A stretch of 51,884 bases of DNA, taken from NCBI GenBank assembly GCA_030645535.1, contig JAUSNM010000069.1, positions 1-51,884 on the forward strand. The letters run 5' to 3'. The notes under the pieces were generated by a model that saw only the letters and a program-made list of their open reading frames with translations, did no database searches and had not been told where the DNA came from. Positions within the stretch are counted from its first letter, which is position 1; every line of letters starts with the position of its first letter. This DNA comes from Gallionella sp. (lineage in GTDB: Bacteria; Pseudomonadota; Gammaproteobacteria; Burkholderiales; Gallionellaceae). The translations under genes and the position numbers were made by a program. Positions 1-8,462 of this stretch are shown piece after piece.

Positions 1-897
1 CGCGCTGCGGCGGCTGGCAGCCCAGCCGATCAGCGACAGCAGCGCCAGACCTGTGCCGATCAGCAGGATTCCCGCCAGCTCACTGAGCTTGAAATCCTCC
101 CCCAGCATCAGGCGTGACGAAACAATCGCCACGACAGGTGTGCCGAGCACGGAAAGACTGGCTTCCCATGCAGGCACCCTGTCGAGCAGGGTGATCCACA
201 ACCACCAGCACATCGCCGTGCTGATCACGGACATGAAGGCCAGCATGCCGATGTAGGACGCGCTCCAGTCGGTGGGGCGCTCGGGGATCACGACCGCCAG
301 CAGCACCAGGGGCACGGCGCCTATCAGCATCTGCCAGGCGGTCAGCGAGAGCAGGTCAACCTGCTGTCTGGCGCGCAGGCGCTTGATCAGCACGGTGCCG
401 ATGGCCCAGCACAATGCAGCCATCACGCCGAGAAATTTGCTGAACAGGCTGGTATGCATGTTCCAGGGTTCGATGATCAGCAGCAAGCCGGTGAGGGTGC
501 TTGCAGCGGCCAGCCACTGCTTGCCGCGGATGCGCTCGCCCAGAACCGGCCAGGCGAGCAGCAGCGTCCAGATGGGCATGGTAAAGATCAGCACCGCCGT
601 CTTGCCGGGGCCGCCTTCCACCAGCGCCCAGGTCGAAAACAGCATGAAGCCTGAGATTTGCGCCAGACCGATCGCGAGCGTGGGTCCGGGCGCGATCAAC
701 TTGAGCGGCCTGCCCATCAGCTTGAGCACCAGCAACAAAGCCAGCGCGCCGCCGACACAGCGTTCCGCCGCGAATGCGAAGGGAGGGGCAAAGCTCAGCG
801 CCTGCTTTGCCAGTACCCATGTGTACCCCCATGTGAATGAGAGGATAAAAAGGCCCAGTGGCAATAACCAGCGTGCGCGGGGAAAGTGAGAGGACAT
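1..897 (-). CDS. DMT/EamA-family transporter, 3' end beyond window
   Basis: Inner-membrane permease of the drug/metabolite transporter superfamily; the substrate cannot be read from sequence. The frame runs open for 299 codons from an ATG at 897 to the left edge, so the C-terminus is missing. The protein begins MSSHFPRARWLLPLG and shows the usual EamA pattern: a first helix ending FTWGYTWVLAKQAL, several further hydrophobic helices, and the PIWTLLLAWPVLGERI stretch that closes the first EamA repeat. A second repeat follows (KFLGVMAALCWAIGTVLIK onward). No strong ribosome binding site lies in front of the ATG. It is transcribed away from the modA-like gene, with about 220 bases between the two starts. 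Family confidence is high, substrate unknown. Confidence 0.85.
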   Translation of the reverse strand, partial: MSSHFPRARWLLPLGLFILSFTWGYTWVLAKQALSFAPPFAFAAERCVGGALALLLVLKLMGRPLKLIAPGPTLAIGLAQISGFMLFSTWALVEGGPGKTAVLIFTMPIWTLLLAWPVLGERIRGKQWLAAASTLTGLLLIIEPWNMHTSLFSKFLGVMAALCWAIGTVLIKRLRARQQVDLLSLTAWQMLIGAVPLVLLAVVIPERPTDWSASYIGMLAFMSVISTAMCWWLWITLLDRVPAWEASLSVLGTPVVAIVSSRLMLGEDFKLSELAGILLIGTGLALLSLIGWAASRRSA

Positions 898-1118
898 CGT
901 CGTTATGTAGGAAGCCAGGAGCAATCAAATGGGTCGGGTGCGAATTATTTTCGCCGCCGAGTATACCGCCCCCTTGCCTGATTAATCCTTCCTTCTGTTG
1001 CGGCTTTGCTTGATCTGGCTGTGGCGGCAGGTAGTCTTATCAGGAGTTTCACCAGATAGTTTTCGCCAGCCTTCATCTTGCTTGTTATCATGGCAACCAA
1101 TCTAGTCAGGAGTTGATG

Positions 1119-1877
1119 ATGCAAATTTCATTGCGCGGACCTATCGTTACTATACTGGTGTTGTGCGGGCTGATCAGTTCGCCGGCGCGCGCGGGTGAGG
1201 TCAGCGTTGCGGTGGCATCGAATTTCGCCGCGCCGATGGAGCGCATCGTGGCGCTGTTCCGGAAGGAAAGCGGGCACACGGTGAAGGTCAGTCCCGGCGC
1301 CAGTGGCAAGTTGTATGCGCAGATCAAGGGCGGCGCGCCATTCGACGCGTTTCTCTCCGCAGACGAGGAACTGCCGAGGCTTTTGATGCAGGACGGGTTG
1401 GCGAGTTCACGCTTTGTCTATGCCACAGGCCGCCTGGTGTTGTGGAGTGCGCAGCCCGGTCTTGTGGATAACAAAGGTGCGGTGCTCAACAAGGGCAACT
1501 TCAACACATTGGCTATCGCTAATCCCAGGTTTTCGCCGTACGGCGTGGCAGCGAAAGAGACACTGGGGAAATTGACGATGTGGAATGCGATCCAGGAAAA
1601 GCTGGATAAGGGCGAGGATGTCACGCAGACCTACCAGTTGGCTGCGACCGAGAAGGCCGATCTGGCTTTCATCGCGCTGTCGCAGGTCATGCGCGACGGC
1701 CATGTGACTGAGGGTTCCTGGTGGCTGGTGCCGCCCGAACTGCATAAACCCATCCGGCAGAGCGCGGTGCTGTTGTCCGGCGCGAAAGATCAGGCCGCGG
1801 CCAGGGCGTTCCTGGCATATCTCAAGAGTGAGCAAGCGCGATCTGTGATGCTCGGTTTCGGTTACGAGTTGCCTTAA
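1119..1877 (+). CDS. modA: Molybdate-type ABC substrate-binding protein (ModA-like)
   Basis: Periplasmic binding protein of the ModA family, expected to bind molybdate or a related oxyanion for an ABC importer. The N-terminus has a signal peptide (short charged start, hydrophobic core, cleavage after SSPARA). The mature part shows the family features VAVASNFAAPMERI, SPGASGKLYAQIKGGAPFDAF and the ADLAFIALSQV segment near the C-terminus. Length (252 aa) is normal. Three starts lie together (TTG 1113, ATG 1116, ATG 1119); the last is chosen because the CAGGAG at 1107-1112 is best spaced for it. No modB or modC follows: the next gene is convergent, so the membrane and ATPase partners must be elsewhere or be shared. 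Tungstate or another oxyanion is possible. Confidence 0.85.
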   Translation: MQISLRGPIVTILVLCGLISSPARAGEVSVAVASNFAAPMERIVALFRKESGHTVKVSPGASGKLYAQIKGGAPFDAFLSADEELPRLLMQDGLASSRFVYATGRLVLWSAQPGLVDNKGAVLNKGNFNTLAIANPRFSPYGVAAKETLGKLTMWNAIQEKLDKGEDVTQTYQLAATEKADLAFIALSQVMRDGHVTEGSWWLVPPELHKPIRQSAVLLSGAKDQAAARAFLAYLKSEQARSVMLGFGYELP

Positions 1878-1892
1878 GGGTTCGGCGAAGCG

Positions 1893-2147
1893 CTACGATA
1901 ATTTCAACTGCGCCTTTGATTTTCGCCCCGGTGCTGCGGGAGGAATGAATCCGGCCAGACGGCATTTCATCCCTTCGATCTTCTCGCCCTTTTCGTAGCG
2001 GATCGAATGACAAATCATAATCTCTCGCCGGGCGGCGAGATCGGTCAGTTGCGTGCGCACGTCGGCGAGTGAGAGGCCAAGCGCTTCAGCGATCTCGGTA
2101 TCGAGTCGCTCGCCATGTGTTTTGAGGTATTGCAGGATCGATTTCAA
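1893..2147 (-). CDS. Small winged-helix DNA-binding protein
   Basis: An 84-residue protein that looks like a stand-alone winged helix-turn-helix. The first two-thirds (MKSILQYLKTHGERLDTEIA, then LGLSLADVRTQLTDLAARRE) has the spacing of ArsR/FeoC-like domains: a first helix, a recognition helix after LSLADV, and a wing carrying ICHSIRYEKGEKIEG. The tail is basic (PGRKSKAQLKLS). The start is a TTG at 2147 with only a weak GAG upstream. It converges on the modA-like gene with 15 bases between stops. Regulation of metal or oxyanion transport is possible from context but not shown. Confidence 0.6.
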   Translation of the reverse strand: MKSILQYLKTHGERLDTEIAEALGLSLADVRTQLTDLAARREIMICHSIRYEKGEKIEGMKCRLAGFIPPAAPGRKSKAQLKLS

Positions 2148-2303
2148 AGTTTTATTCTCATTACCGGATAAATTCAGACGTGGCCTGACAGGATATACCT
2201 CGCACGCATAAGTTAAGCGAAATATCTTTGTTTACCTGCCGAATTGCCAAATTGCCGACCTGACATCTGCATTACTACAACATCGCAGAAGGTAAAGCCG
2301 GTC

Positions 2304-2362
2304 GGCCTGAGCCTGTCGAAGGCAATATGCCGCTCATGTTTCGACAAGTTCAACACGAACGG
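2304..2362. repeat. REP-like inverted repeat (CCTGTCGAA ... TTCGACAAG)
   Basis: Two arms, CCTGTCGAA at 2312-2320 and TTCGACAAG at 2340-2348, form an imperfect inverted repeat, followed by CAACACGAACGG. The wording matches a dispersed intergenic palindrome often met in environmental proteobacteria (forms of TTCGACAGGCTCA...CGAACGG). It lies in a gene-free stretch just beyond the 3' end of the chrA remnant. It has no coding capacity. Confidence 0.6.
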
Positions 2363-2381
2363 CTGCATATTTACCAATCCG

Positions 2382-2525
2382 TTAAATCAGCATTCGCGAA
2401 ACCAACCCCGTCACGGCGCAGACTGAAATGACTCCAATCACGCTGAGTTTGTAACGAAACAGGGCGACGGCGGCGGCCAATGCGATCAGGGCCGAAGGCC
2501 AGTCGAAGCTGCCCGCTCGCTCACC
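2382..2525 (-). pseudogene. chrA: 3' remnant of a chromate transporter gene (chrA-like)
   Basis: On the minus strand an open stretch of about 48 codons reads ERAGSFDWPSALIALAAAVA, then LFRYKLSVIGVISVCAVTG, and ends LVSRMLI before a TAA at 2384-2382. A Trp-Pro followed by two short hydrophobic helices and a stop is how ChrA-family chromate transporters end. Nothing upstream on that strand encodes the other roughly 10 helices: within 10 bases the frame enters a terminator hairpin and then the 3' end of the GST gene. I read it as the last fragment of a deleted chrA. A small independent hydrophobic peptide is the alternative, but I see no start codon with a ribosome site. Confidence 0.5.
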
Positions 2526-2527
2526 GG

Positions 2528-2558
2528 TAAAAAAAGGGGCACCCGTCGCGGGTGCCCC
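2528..2558 (-). terminator. Rho-independent terminator for the GST gene
   Basis: A perfect 9-bp stem, GGGGCACCC (2536-2544) and GGGTGCCCC (2550-2558), with a 5-base loop. On the minus strand it is followed by a run of seven T residues (2535-2529). It lies about 115 bases past the stop of the minus-strand GST gene. Confidence 0.8.
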
Positions 2559-2583
2559 AGGCTGTACAGGGAGGAGAGAACAT

Positions 2584-2655
2584 ATGAAAGCCGTTAAGCT
2601 TTCATGTCTGCATGTTATATGCCCCCATTGCGAACCAATTACTGCTGCGAGATAG
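2584..2655 (+). CDS. Possible 23-residue small protein with CPHC motif
   Basis: ATG at 2584 is preceded by an excellent ribosome site (GGGAGGAGAG, 2570-2579) and opens a 23-codon frame ending at TAG 2653-2655. The peptide begins MKAVKLSCLHVICPHCEP and contains C8, C13 and C16, so a CPHC metal- or thiol-type motif is visible. The start codon lies in an 8-bp inverted repeat (ATGAAAGC at 2584-2591, GCTTTCAT at 2597-2604) that could hide it in a hairpin. I do not recognise a family. It could be a genuine small protein or the start of a lost gene; the strong ribosome site is the main reason to list it. Confidence 0.35.
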   Translation: MKAVKLSCLHVICPHCEPITAAR

Positions 2656-2672
2656 ATGAAAATTATCTGTCG

Positions 2673-3281
2673 CTACGCCGCGTTGGAGGCGATCACGCCG
2701 GGTCGTGCGCTGATGCGCTCAAACCACGCTGCCAGATTGGCATGAGTGCCGCGCCAATCCCGCTCTGACTGACGCAGGTCGAGATAGATCAACGCGCTGA
2801 CCAGCGCAAGATCGGCCAGCGTGATGGACTCGCCCTCGCACCACGCGTTTTCACCCAGCAGCCCGGATGCGTATTCCAGCGCGTGACTGACAGCCTGATT
2901 GTGCAGGTCGAGTGTGGCAGCATTCTGTTGCACGGCCGGACGGAGGCTCTCGTTGCGCGCGACGATCGCCGAATCCATGATTCCGTCCGCCAGCGCTTCC
3001 CAGCGTTTGACGCGCAGCCTGGCCTTGGTGTCATTGCGCGGGATCAGGATCGGCGCATCGTTCAGCGTGTCGGCATAGTCCGCGATCACGGTGGAGTCGA
3101 ACACGCAGAAGCCGTCGTCCAGGATCAGCGCCGGAATGCGCCCCAGCGGATTGACGCGTAACACCAGACTGCCAGGTTCTGTCGGCGGATCGATCACATA
3201 TTCATGGGGAATGTTCTTTTCCAGCAAGACCAGACGCGCCTTACGCACATAGGGGCTGGTTTGGGTGCCGAGCAGTTTCAC
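2673..3281 (-). CDS. Glutathione S-transferase family protein (YibF-like)
   Basis: Cytoplasmic GST-fold protein of 202 aa. The thioredoxin-like N-terminal domain starts MKLLGTQTSPYVRKARLVLL and includes NPLGRIPALILDDG and the glutathione-contact FDSTVIADY. The helical C-terminal domain carries RVKRWEALADGIMDSAIVAR, very like E. coli YibF. Activity and substrate are unknown. The start is a GTG at 3281 behind a strong GAGGAGG; the frame stays open far upstream, but that part would overlap the divergent YeeE gene and has no GST similarity. A terminator follows at 2528-2558. It is divergent from the YeeE/YedE pair. Confidence 0.85.
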   Translation of the reverse strand: MKLLGTQTSPYVRKARLVLLEKNIPHEYVIDPPTEPGSLVLRVNPLGRIPALILDDGFCVFDSTVIADYADTLNDAPILIPRNDTKARLRVKRWEALADGIMDSAIVARNESLRPAVQQNAATLDLHNQAVSHALEYASGLLGENAWCEGESITLADLALVSALIYLDLRQSERDWRGTHANLAAWFERISARPGVIASNAA

Positions 3282-3396
3282 GATGTATGCCTCCTCAATC
3301 TTCGATGAGACCGATGTTAGCACAGACTTTTTACATGCCGCGGCACAGGTCCTGCAACGCCGCTGTGAGATAATGCGAAAAAATGGAGAACTTGAC

Positions 3397-3831
3397 ATGA
3401 CTTTCAGCTTCAACACCGTACTGCCTTCGCTGCTGGGCGGGACGCTCATCGGTATCAGTGCCGCCCTGATGCTTTGGCTCAATGGCCGTTTGGCCGGAAT
3501 CAGCGGCATTGTGTGGCGATTGTTTCTCGGCAAGTCGGATGACGCGCGGTGGCGCGTGCTGTTTCTCGCCGGTGTGGTCGGCGGTGCAGCCCTCTGTTAC
3601 GGGCTGTTCGGCGGCGCACCGGTCGCGCGCGCATCCTTCCCGGTATGGCTGCTGATCGTCTCGGGATTTCTGGTGGGCTTCGGCACGTCGCTTGGCAACG
3701 GATGCACCAGCGGTCACGGCGTATGCGGACTGGGCAGGCTCTCGCTGCGCTCGCTGATCGCAACCCTGACCTTTCTGCTGGTCGCAATCATCACCACCTT
3801 TGTGGTGCGTCACCTGTTCGGAGTACTCTGA
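3397..3831 (+). CDS. YeeE/YedE family membrane protein, first half-subunit
   Basis: A 144-residue inner-membrane protein of the YeeE/YedE (sulfur transport, DUF395) family. Four hydrophobic segments are visible, and the diagnostic motif SLGNGCTSGHGVCGLGRLS lies near residues 104-122. Proteins of this family move thiosulfate or other sulfur species across the membrane; the conserved cysteines are thought to handle the substrate. ATG at 3397 has GGAG at 3385-3388. It is the first of two half-length proteins whose reading frames touch (TGATG), so they are probably made together. The sulfate operon starts 150 bases after the second, which fits a sulfur role, but the exact substrate is inferred. 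Confidence 0.85.
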   Translation: MTFSFNTVLPSLLGGTLIGISAALMLWLNGRLAGISGIVWRLFLGKSDDARWRVLFLAGVVGGAALCYGLFGGAPVARASFPVWLLIVSGFLVGFGTSLGNGCTSGHGVCGLGRLSLRSLIATLTFLLVAIITTFVVRHLFGVL

Positions 3832-4304
3832 TGATGCGCAATCTGGCAAGTTTACTGGCGGGCCTGACGTTCGGCTTCGGTCTGGCTTTATCCGGCATGA
3901 CGCATCCCGAGAAGGTGCTCAATTTCCTCGATGTAACCGGGACACGGGATGCATCGTTGCTGTTTGTGCTGGGCGGTGCGGTCGGCGTCACGCTGATCAC
4001 TTTTCGCTTCATCCTGCGCCAGAAAAAACCGCTGCTGGCGGAACGCTTTTTTCTCAGCGAGGAAACGAAAATTGATCGTCCGCTGCTGCTGGGCGCCACC
4101 CTGTTCGGCATCGGCTGGGGTATCAGCGGTTATTGCCCGGGGCCGGTTATCGCGCTGATCGCCGCACCCAACTGGGAGTTATGGGCTTTTCTGCCTGCGG
4201 CTCTCGCGGGTGCGCTGGTCGAAAAACTTCTCGAACGGCGCTCGCAGGCTAATCGTCCCCAGGCAGCGCCTGCGGACAGCCCTTCTGAAGGCTCGTGCGG
4301 CTAG
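3831..4304 (+). CDS. YeeE/YedE family membrane protein, second half-subunit
   Basis: A 157-residue partner of the preceding gene. It starts at an ATG overlapping the previous stop by one base. It has about four membrane segments and the second family motif, FGIGWGISGYCPGPVIALI, near residues 90-108, with one conserved cysteine. The two proteins together correspond to one full-length YeeE, as in other proteobacteria that encode the halves separately. The C-terminus is a charged soluble tail. Likely function is import or export of a reduced sulfur species, inferred from family and from the neighbouring cys operon. Confidence 0.85.
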   Translation: MMRNLASLLAGLTFGFGLALSGMTHPEKVLNFLDVTGTRDASLLFVLGGAVGVTLITFRFILRQKKPLLAERFFLSEETKIDRPLLLGATLFGIGWGISGYCPGPVIALIAAPNWELWAFLPAALAGALVEKLLERRSQANRPQAAPADSPSEGSCG

Positions 4305-4454
4305 CCCTGATCGCACTGCGTTAAACAGCAGTCAAACCGTCGCAGGCGAATTCCGGCCTTATGCAATTTTCTGCTAAGGAAAGCTGTATTTGTTATTTTT
4401 CAGCGGCTTTTGAAGGTTATAGACTGTGCTCCTGATTAGTTCAAGGAGCAAAAA

Positions 4455-5288
4455 ATGTCGCACGCATTCAGGAGCCACAGCGTACTGCCCGGCTTCAATT
4501 TGGCGCTGGGCTTCACGCTGCTCTATCTGTCGCTGATCGTGCTGGTGCCGTTGTCCGCGCTGTTTTTCAAGACCGCGACACTGGGCTGGAGCGGATTTTT
4601 CGACGTGGCCACCAACGACCGCGTGCTGGCGTCGTTGCGCGTGACCTTTCTAACCTCGCTGGCGGCAGCCGTCATCAATGCCTTCTTCGGGCTGATCGTC
4701 GCCTGGGTGCTGGTGCGCTACAGCTTTCCCGGCAAACGCATCCTTGATGCGCTGGTGGACTTGCCGTTCGCACTGCCGACCGCCGTGGCAGGCATCACGC
4801 TGGCGACACTGTATGCGCCGCACGGCTGGATCGGCCAGTATTTCGCCGAACAAGGCATCAAAGTCGCCTACACGCCGCTGGGCATCATTGTCGCGCTCAC
4901 CTTCATCGGTCTGCCGTTCGTGGTGCGCACCGTGCAACCGGTGCTGGAAGACGTGGAGGCGGGCGTGGAAGAAGCCGCAGCAAGCCTGGGCGCGGGACGC
5001 TGGGACGTGTTCCGCCGTGTGATCTTTCCCGCCATTTATCCTGCATTGCTGACCGGCTTCTCGCTGGCCTTCGCCCGCGCCATCGGTGAATACGGCTCGG
5101 TGATCTTCATCGCGGGCAACATGCCCTATATTTCCGAAATCGCGCCGCTGCTGATCGTCGCGAAACTTGAACAATACGATTATGCAGGCGCGACGGCGAT
5201 AGCTGTAATCATGCTGCTGATCTCATTTGCCTTGTTGCTGGGGATCAATGCGCTGCAATGGTGGACCAGCCGCCGGGGAGTTCGATAA
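4455..5288 (+). CDS. cysT: Sulfate/thiosulfate ABC transporter permease CysT
   Basis: Inner-membrane permease of the CysTWA sulfate/thiosulfate importer, 277 aa. Six membrane segments are predicted. The hallmark [19 protein letters not shown] and the ABC-contact loop [18 protein letters not shown] (EAA motif) are clear, and the C-terminus matches CysT/CysU. The ATG at 4455 follows AAGGAGC. Its stop overlaps the cysW start by one base. It opens a four-gene operon with cysW, cysA and cysB. The 150 bases upstream are AT-rich and presumably hold the promoter and any CysB sites, but I cannot mark these with confidence. No sulfate-binding protein gene (sbp/cysP) precedes it. Confidence 0.95.
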   Translation: MSHAFRSHSVLPGFNLALGFTLLYLSLIVLVPLSALFFKTATLGWSGFFDVATNDRVLASLRVTFLTSLAAAVINAFFGLIVAWVLVRYSFPGKRILDALVDLPFALPTAVAGITLATLYAPHGWIGQYFAEQGIKVAYTPLGIIVALTFIGLPFVVRTVQPVLEDVEAGVEEAAASLGAGRWDVFRRVIFPAIYPALLTGFSLAFARAIGEYGSVIFIAGNMPYISEIAPLLIVAKLEQYDYAGATAIAVIMLLISFALLLGINALQWWTSRRGVR

Positions 5289-6136
5289 TGGCAAATACTA
5301 CAAAAATCGCGACACATGAATCCAAGGCCGTGACGCTGACGTTTATCACGGTGGCGCTGACCTATCTGGTGCTGTTCCTGGGCCTGCCGCTGTTTGCGGT
5401 GTTTTATCAGGCATTGAGTAAAGGCTGGGGCTTGTACTGGGCGGCATTGCAGGAACCCGATGCCTGGTCGGCGATCAAGCTGACCTTCATCGCCGCCGCC
5501 ATCGCGGTGCCTGCCAATCTGGTATTCGGCATCGCGGCCGCCTGGGCTATCGCCAAGTTCGAGTTCAAGGGTAAGAGTCTGCTGATCACGCTGATCGATC
5601 TGCCGTTCGCGGTGAGTCCCGTGGTGTCAGGCCTGGTCTATGTGCTGCTGTTCGGTGCGCAAGGCTGGTTCGGCCCGTGGTTGCAGGCGCACGACATCAA
5701 GCTGATCTTCGCGGTACCGGGCATCGTGCTGGCGACTATCTTCGTCACCTTCCCGTTCATCGCCCGCGAGCTGATCCCGCTGATGCAGTCGCAGGGCAAG
5801 GAAGAAGAAGAGGCCGCCGTGTCGCTCGGCGCTTCCGGCTGGCAGACCTTCCGGCGCGTGACATTACCGAATATCAAGTGGGGTCTGCTGTACGGCGTGA
5901 TTTTATGCAATGCGCGGGCGATGGGCGAATTCGGCGCGGTGTCGGTGGTGTCCGGCCACATACGCGGCATGACCAACACGATGCCCTTACACGTAGAGAT
6001 CTTGTACAACGAATACAACTTTGTCGCCGCCTTCGCGGTGGCATCGCTGCTGGCCCTGCTGGCGGTGGTCACTTTAATGGTCAAGTCGCTGGTCGAATGG
6101 CAGGCGAGCGGCGAAATTTTGCATCATGGAGCATAA
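5288..6136 (+). CDS. cysW: Sulfate/thiosulfate ABC transporter permease CysW
   Basis: Second permease subunit, 282 aa, pairing with CysT. It shows [20 protein letters not shown], the EAA loop [19 protein letters not shown], and the CysW-type [19 protein letters not shown] followed by [13 protein letters not shown]. The start chosen is ATG 5288, which overlaps the cysT stop. An upstream in-frame ATG at 5258 would add ten residues inside cysT and lacks a ribosome site. Its stop is one base before the cysA start. Confidence 0.95.
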   Translation: MANTTKIATHESKAVTLTFITVALTYLVLFLGLPLFAVFYQALSKGWGLYWAALQEPDAWSAIKLTFIAAAIAVPANLVFGIAAAWAIAKFEFKGKSLLITLIDLPFAVSPVVSGLVYVLLFGAQGWFGPWLQAHDIKLIFAVPGIVLATIFVTFPFIARELIPLMQSQGKEEEEAAVSLGASGWQTFRRVTLPNIKWGLLYGVILCNARAMGEFGAVSVVSGHIRGMTNTMPLHVEILYNEYNFVAAFAVASLLALLAVVTLMVKSLVEWQASGEILHHGA

Positions 6137-6137
6137 A

Positions 6138-7181
6138 ATGAGCATCACAATAGAAAATATCAACAAGCATTTCGGCACGTACAAGGCGCTGGATAATATC
6201 AATCTGGAAGTGAACAGCGGCGAGCTGATCGCGCTGTTAGGCCCGTCCGGCTGCGGCAAGACCTCCTTGCTGCGCATTATCGGCGGGCTGGAACTGGCGG
6301 ATTCCGGCAAGCTGTTGTTTCACGGCGAAGATGTCGAGGCGCGCGATGCGCGCGAACGCAACGTCGGTTTCGTATTCCAGCACTATGCGCTGTTCCGCCA
6401 CATGACGGTGTTCGAGAACGTCGCGTTCGGCCTGCGCGTGAAGCCCAAAAAAGAACGCCACCCTGATGCCGAAATTAAACGCCGCGTGCACGAATTGCTG
6501 AATCTGGTACAGCTGGACTGGCTGGCCAACCGTTATCCGTCGCAGCTATCCGGCGGGCAACGGCAGCGCATCGCGCTGGCACGCGCGCTGGCGGTCGAAC
6601 CGAAAATTCTGCTGCTGGACGAACCATTCGGCGCGCTTGATGCTCAGGTACGTAAAGAGCTGCGTCGCTGGCTGCGCCGTCTGCACGACGAGTTGCACAT
6701 CACCAGCATCTTCGTCACGCACGATCAGGAAGAGGCGCTGGAAGTGGCCGACCGCGTGGTGGTGATGAACAGGGGAAAAATCGAGCAGATCGGCACGCCG
6801 GACGAAGTGTATGCGGCGCCGGCCACGCCGTTCGTGTATCAGTTCATCGGCAACGTGAACCTGTTCCACAGCCGCGATCATGCGCCCTGGACACAGCAGC
6901 ACGGCGATGCGGTGGCCTACGTGCGTCCGCACGACATCGATATCAGCAGGACGCCGCAAGATGACACCGCGTTGCCGGTTGAGGTTAAACTGGTGCGCGC
7001 CATCGGCTCTATCGTGCGGGTGGAAGTCGCCGCCGATAACAGTTGCGAATTGATCGAGATCGAGCTGAGCCGCGAACGCTTTGATGTAGCCCCTTTGGTG
7101 AACGGCGATCATGTATTTATCCGTCCGCGCCAGTTTCGCGTGTTCGGGGAAGGAGTAAAAAGTGAACTTTCAGCAGCTTAG
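6138..7181 (+). CDS. cysA: Sulfate/thiosulfate ABC transporter ATPase CysA
   Basis: Cytoplasmic ATPase that drives the CysTW permease, 347 aa. Walker A GPSGCGKT lies at residues 35-42; the Q-loop, the signature [15 protein letters not shown] and Walker [13 protein letters not shown] follow. The C-terminal third is the regulatory TOBE-like part expected for CysA. ATG 6138 is preferred over ATG 6126 because GGAG (6128-6131) has correct spacing only for 6138, and the protein then begins [13 protein letters not shown] as CysA proteins do. The 3' end overlaps the start of cysB by 20 bases. Confidence 0.95.
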   Translation: MSITIENINKHFGTYKALDNINLEVNSGELIALLGPSGCGKTSLLRIIGGLELADSGKLLFHGEDVEARDARERNVGFVFQHYALFRHMTVFENVAFGLRVKPKKERHPDAEIKRRVHELLNLVQLDWLANRYPSQLSGGQRQRIALARALAVEPKILLLDEPFGALDAQVRKELRRWLRRLHDELHITSIFVTHDQEEALEVADRVVVMNRGKIEQIGTPDEVYAAPATPFVYQFIGNVNLFHSRDHAPWTQQHGDAVAYVRPHDIDISRTPQDDTALPVEVKLVRAIGSIVRVEVAADNSCELIEIELSRERFDVAPLVNGDHVFIRPRQFRVFGEGVKSELSAA

Positions 7182-8094
7182 AATCATCCGCGAGGCAGTG
7201 CGCTGCAACTTCAATCTCACCGAGGTGGGCAATGCGTTGTTCACCTCGCAGTCAGGCGTATCCAAACACATCAAGGATCTCGAAGATGAGTTGGGCGTGG
7301 AATTGTTCGTGCGTAAGGGGAAACGCCTGCTCGGACTGACGGATCCCGGACAGGAACTGCTGGAATTCGTGGATCGTATCCTGTTGGATGCCAGCAACAT
7401 CAAGAACCTGGTCGAACAATACAGCAAACGAGACGAAGGACAGCTCACCATCGTTGCCACCCACACGCAGGCGCGCTATTCCTTGCCGAAAGTCATCACG
7501 GAGTTCAAAAAGGCGTATCCCAAAGTCCACCTTAAACTGCATCAGGCGAGTCCGAACGAGATCGTCACTTTGTTGTTGAGCGGTGAGGCAGACATCGGCA
7601 TGGCAACCGAGGCGCTGGCTGATGTAAGTAAACTGGATTCATTCCCTTATTACTCATGGTATCACGCGGTTATCGTGCCCAGAGGGCACCCGCTGGAGAA
7701 GGTGCAGCCGCTGACCTTGAAAGCGCTCGCCGAATATCCCATCGTCACCTATCACGAAGGATTGACCGGTCGTGCCAAGATAGACAAATCGTTTCTTGAT
7801 GCCGGCATTACGCCTGACATCGTGATGTCTGCGCTGGATGCGGACGTGATCAAGACTTATGTGGAGCTGGACATGGGCATCGGCATCATCGCTTCGATGG
7901 CGTTCAGCCCGGCCAAGGATTCTGACCTGAGTCTGATCAATTGCGAGCATTTGTTCGGGGCGAATACCACCTACATCGCCTTGCGGCGCGGACACTATCT
8001 GCGCAGCTTTGCCTACCGTTTCATCGAACTGTGTTCTCCCAGGCTGAATGAGACCACCATACGTGCGGGAGTCGTATTGCCACCAGCCAGGTAA
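7162..8094 (+). CDS. cysB: LysR-type regulator CysB
   Basis: LysR-family transcription activator of sulfur assimilation, 310 aa, normally responding to O-acetylserine/N-acetylserine and repressed by sulfide-type signals. An N-terminal helix-turn-helix (residues about 1-60, [20 protein letters not shown]) is followed by the effector domain, with the CysB-like [19 protein letters not shown] and [17 protein letters not shown]. It uses GTG 7162 with AAGGAG upstream and overlaps the end of cysA, so it is co-translated with the transporter it is expected to control. The close relative Cbl is possible, but the match to CysB motifs is good. Confidence 0.93.
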   Translation: MNFQQLRIIREAVRCNFNLTEVGNALFTSQSGVSKHIKDLEDELGVELFVRKGKRLLGLTDPGQELLEFVDRILLDASNIKNLVEQYSKRDEGQLTIVATHTQARYSLPKVITEFKKAYPKVHLKLHQASPNEIVTLLLSGEADIGMATEALADVSKLDSFPYYSWYHAVIVPRGHPLEKVQPLTLKALAEYPIVTYHEGLTGRAKIDKSFLDAGITPDIVMSALDADVIKTYVELDMGIGIIASMAFSPAKDSDLSLINCEHLFGANTTYIALRRGHYLRSFAYRFIELCSPRLNETTIRAGVVLPPAR

Positions 8095-8189
8095 ATTGAC
8101 GGGGATTAAGCAATGACCGGCTGTGGCAGCAAACAGTTTTCATCCTTGTTAACTGCCCGCCCTGAAGCTGCCACCGGCATTAATAACAA

Positions 8190-8462
8190 TCAATCCTTTT
8201 CTTCACGCCGTTGTTCATCGCTGTCGCGTCTTTGGTCTCGCCGTTGTTCACCACTGTCTCTCCGTTGTGCGCTGTCACGATCCCGTTGATCTTCACGTGC
8301 TGGTTGGCGAACAGGCTCATATCGACGAACGGGCTGACGCTCTTCGTCACGATGCTCTCTGTGTTCGACAGGATATTGATTGCGACGATCGTAGTGACGG
8401 TCATATACGCAACCTGTCGTAAACAACCCTGCAATAGCTAAAGCTGCAATGCTCTTTTTCAT
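8190..8462 (-). CDS. Small lipoprotein with highly charged tail
   Basis: A 90-residue protein with a lipoprotein signal: MKKSIAALAIAGLFTTGC, lipobox TTGC, so lipid attachment at Cys18. After the membrane anchor almost every residue is Arg, Asp, Glu or Gln (for example RDSAQRRDSGEQRRDQRR), a low-complexity charged tail with roughly balanced charge and repeated R-R-D/E units. No fold or function is recognisable. It stands alone, convergent with cysB. The composition suggests a flexible periplasmic tail that might contact peptidoglycan, nucleic acid or polyanions; this is speculation. Confidence 0.7.
   Translation of the reverse strand: MKKSIAALAIAGLFTTGCVYDRHYDRRNQYPVEHREHRDEERQPVRRYEPVRQPAREDQRDRDSAQRRDSGEQRRDQRRDSDEQRREEKD

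Noticed and set aside
356..928. Minus-strand frame overlapping the DMT transporter
   Set aside because: The frame with EamA helices and motifs starts at 897 and stays open to the window edge; this other frame gives an Arg/Ala/Gly-rich sequence without features.
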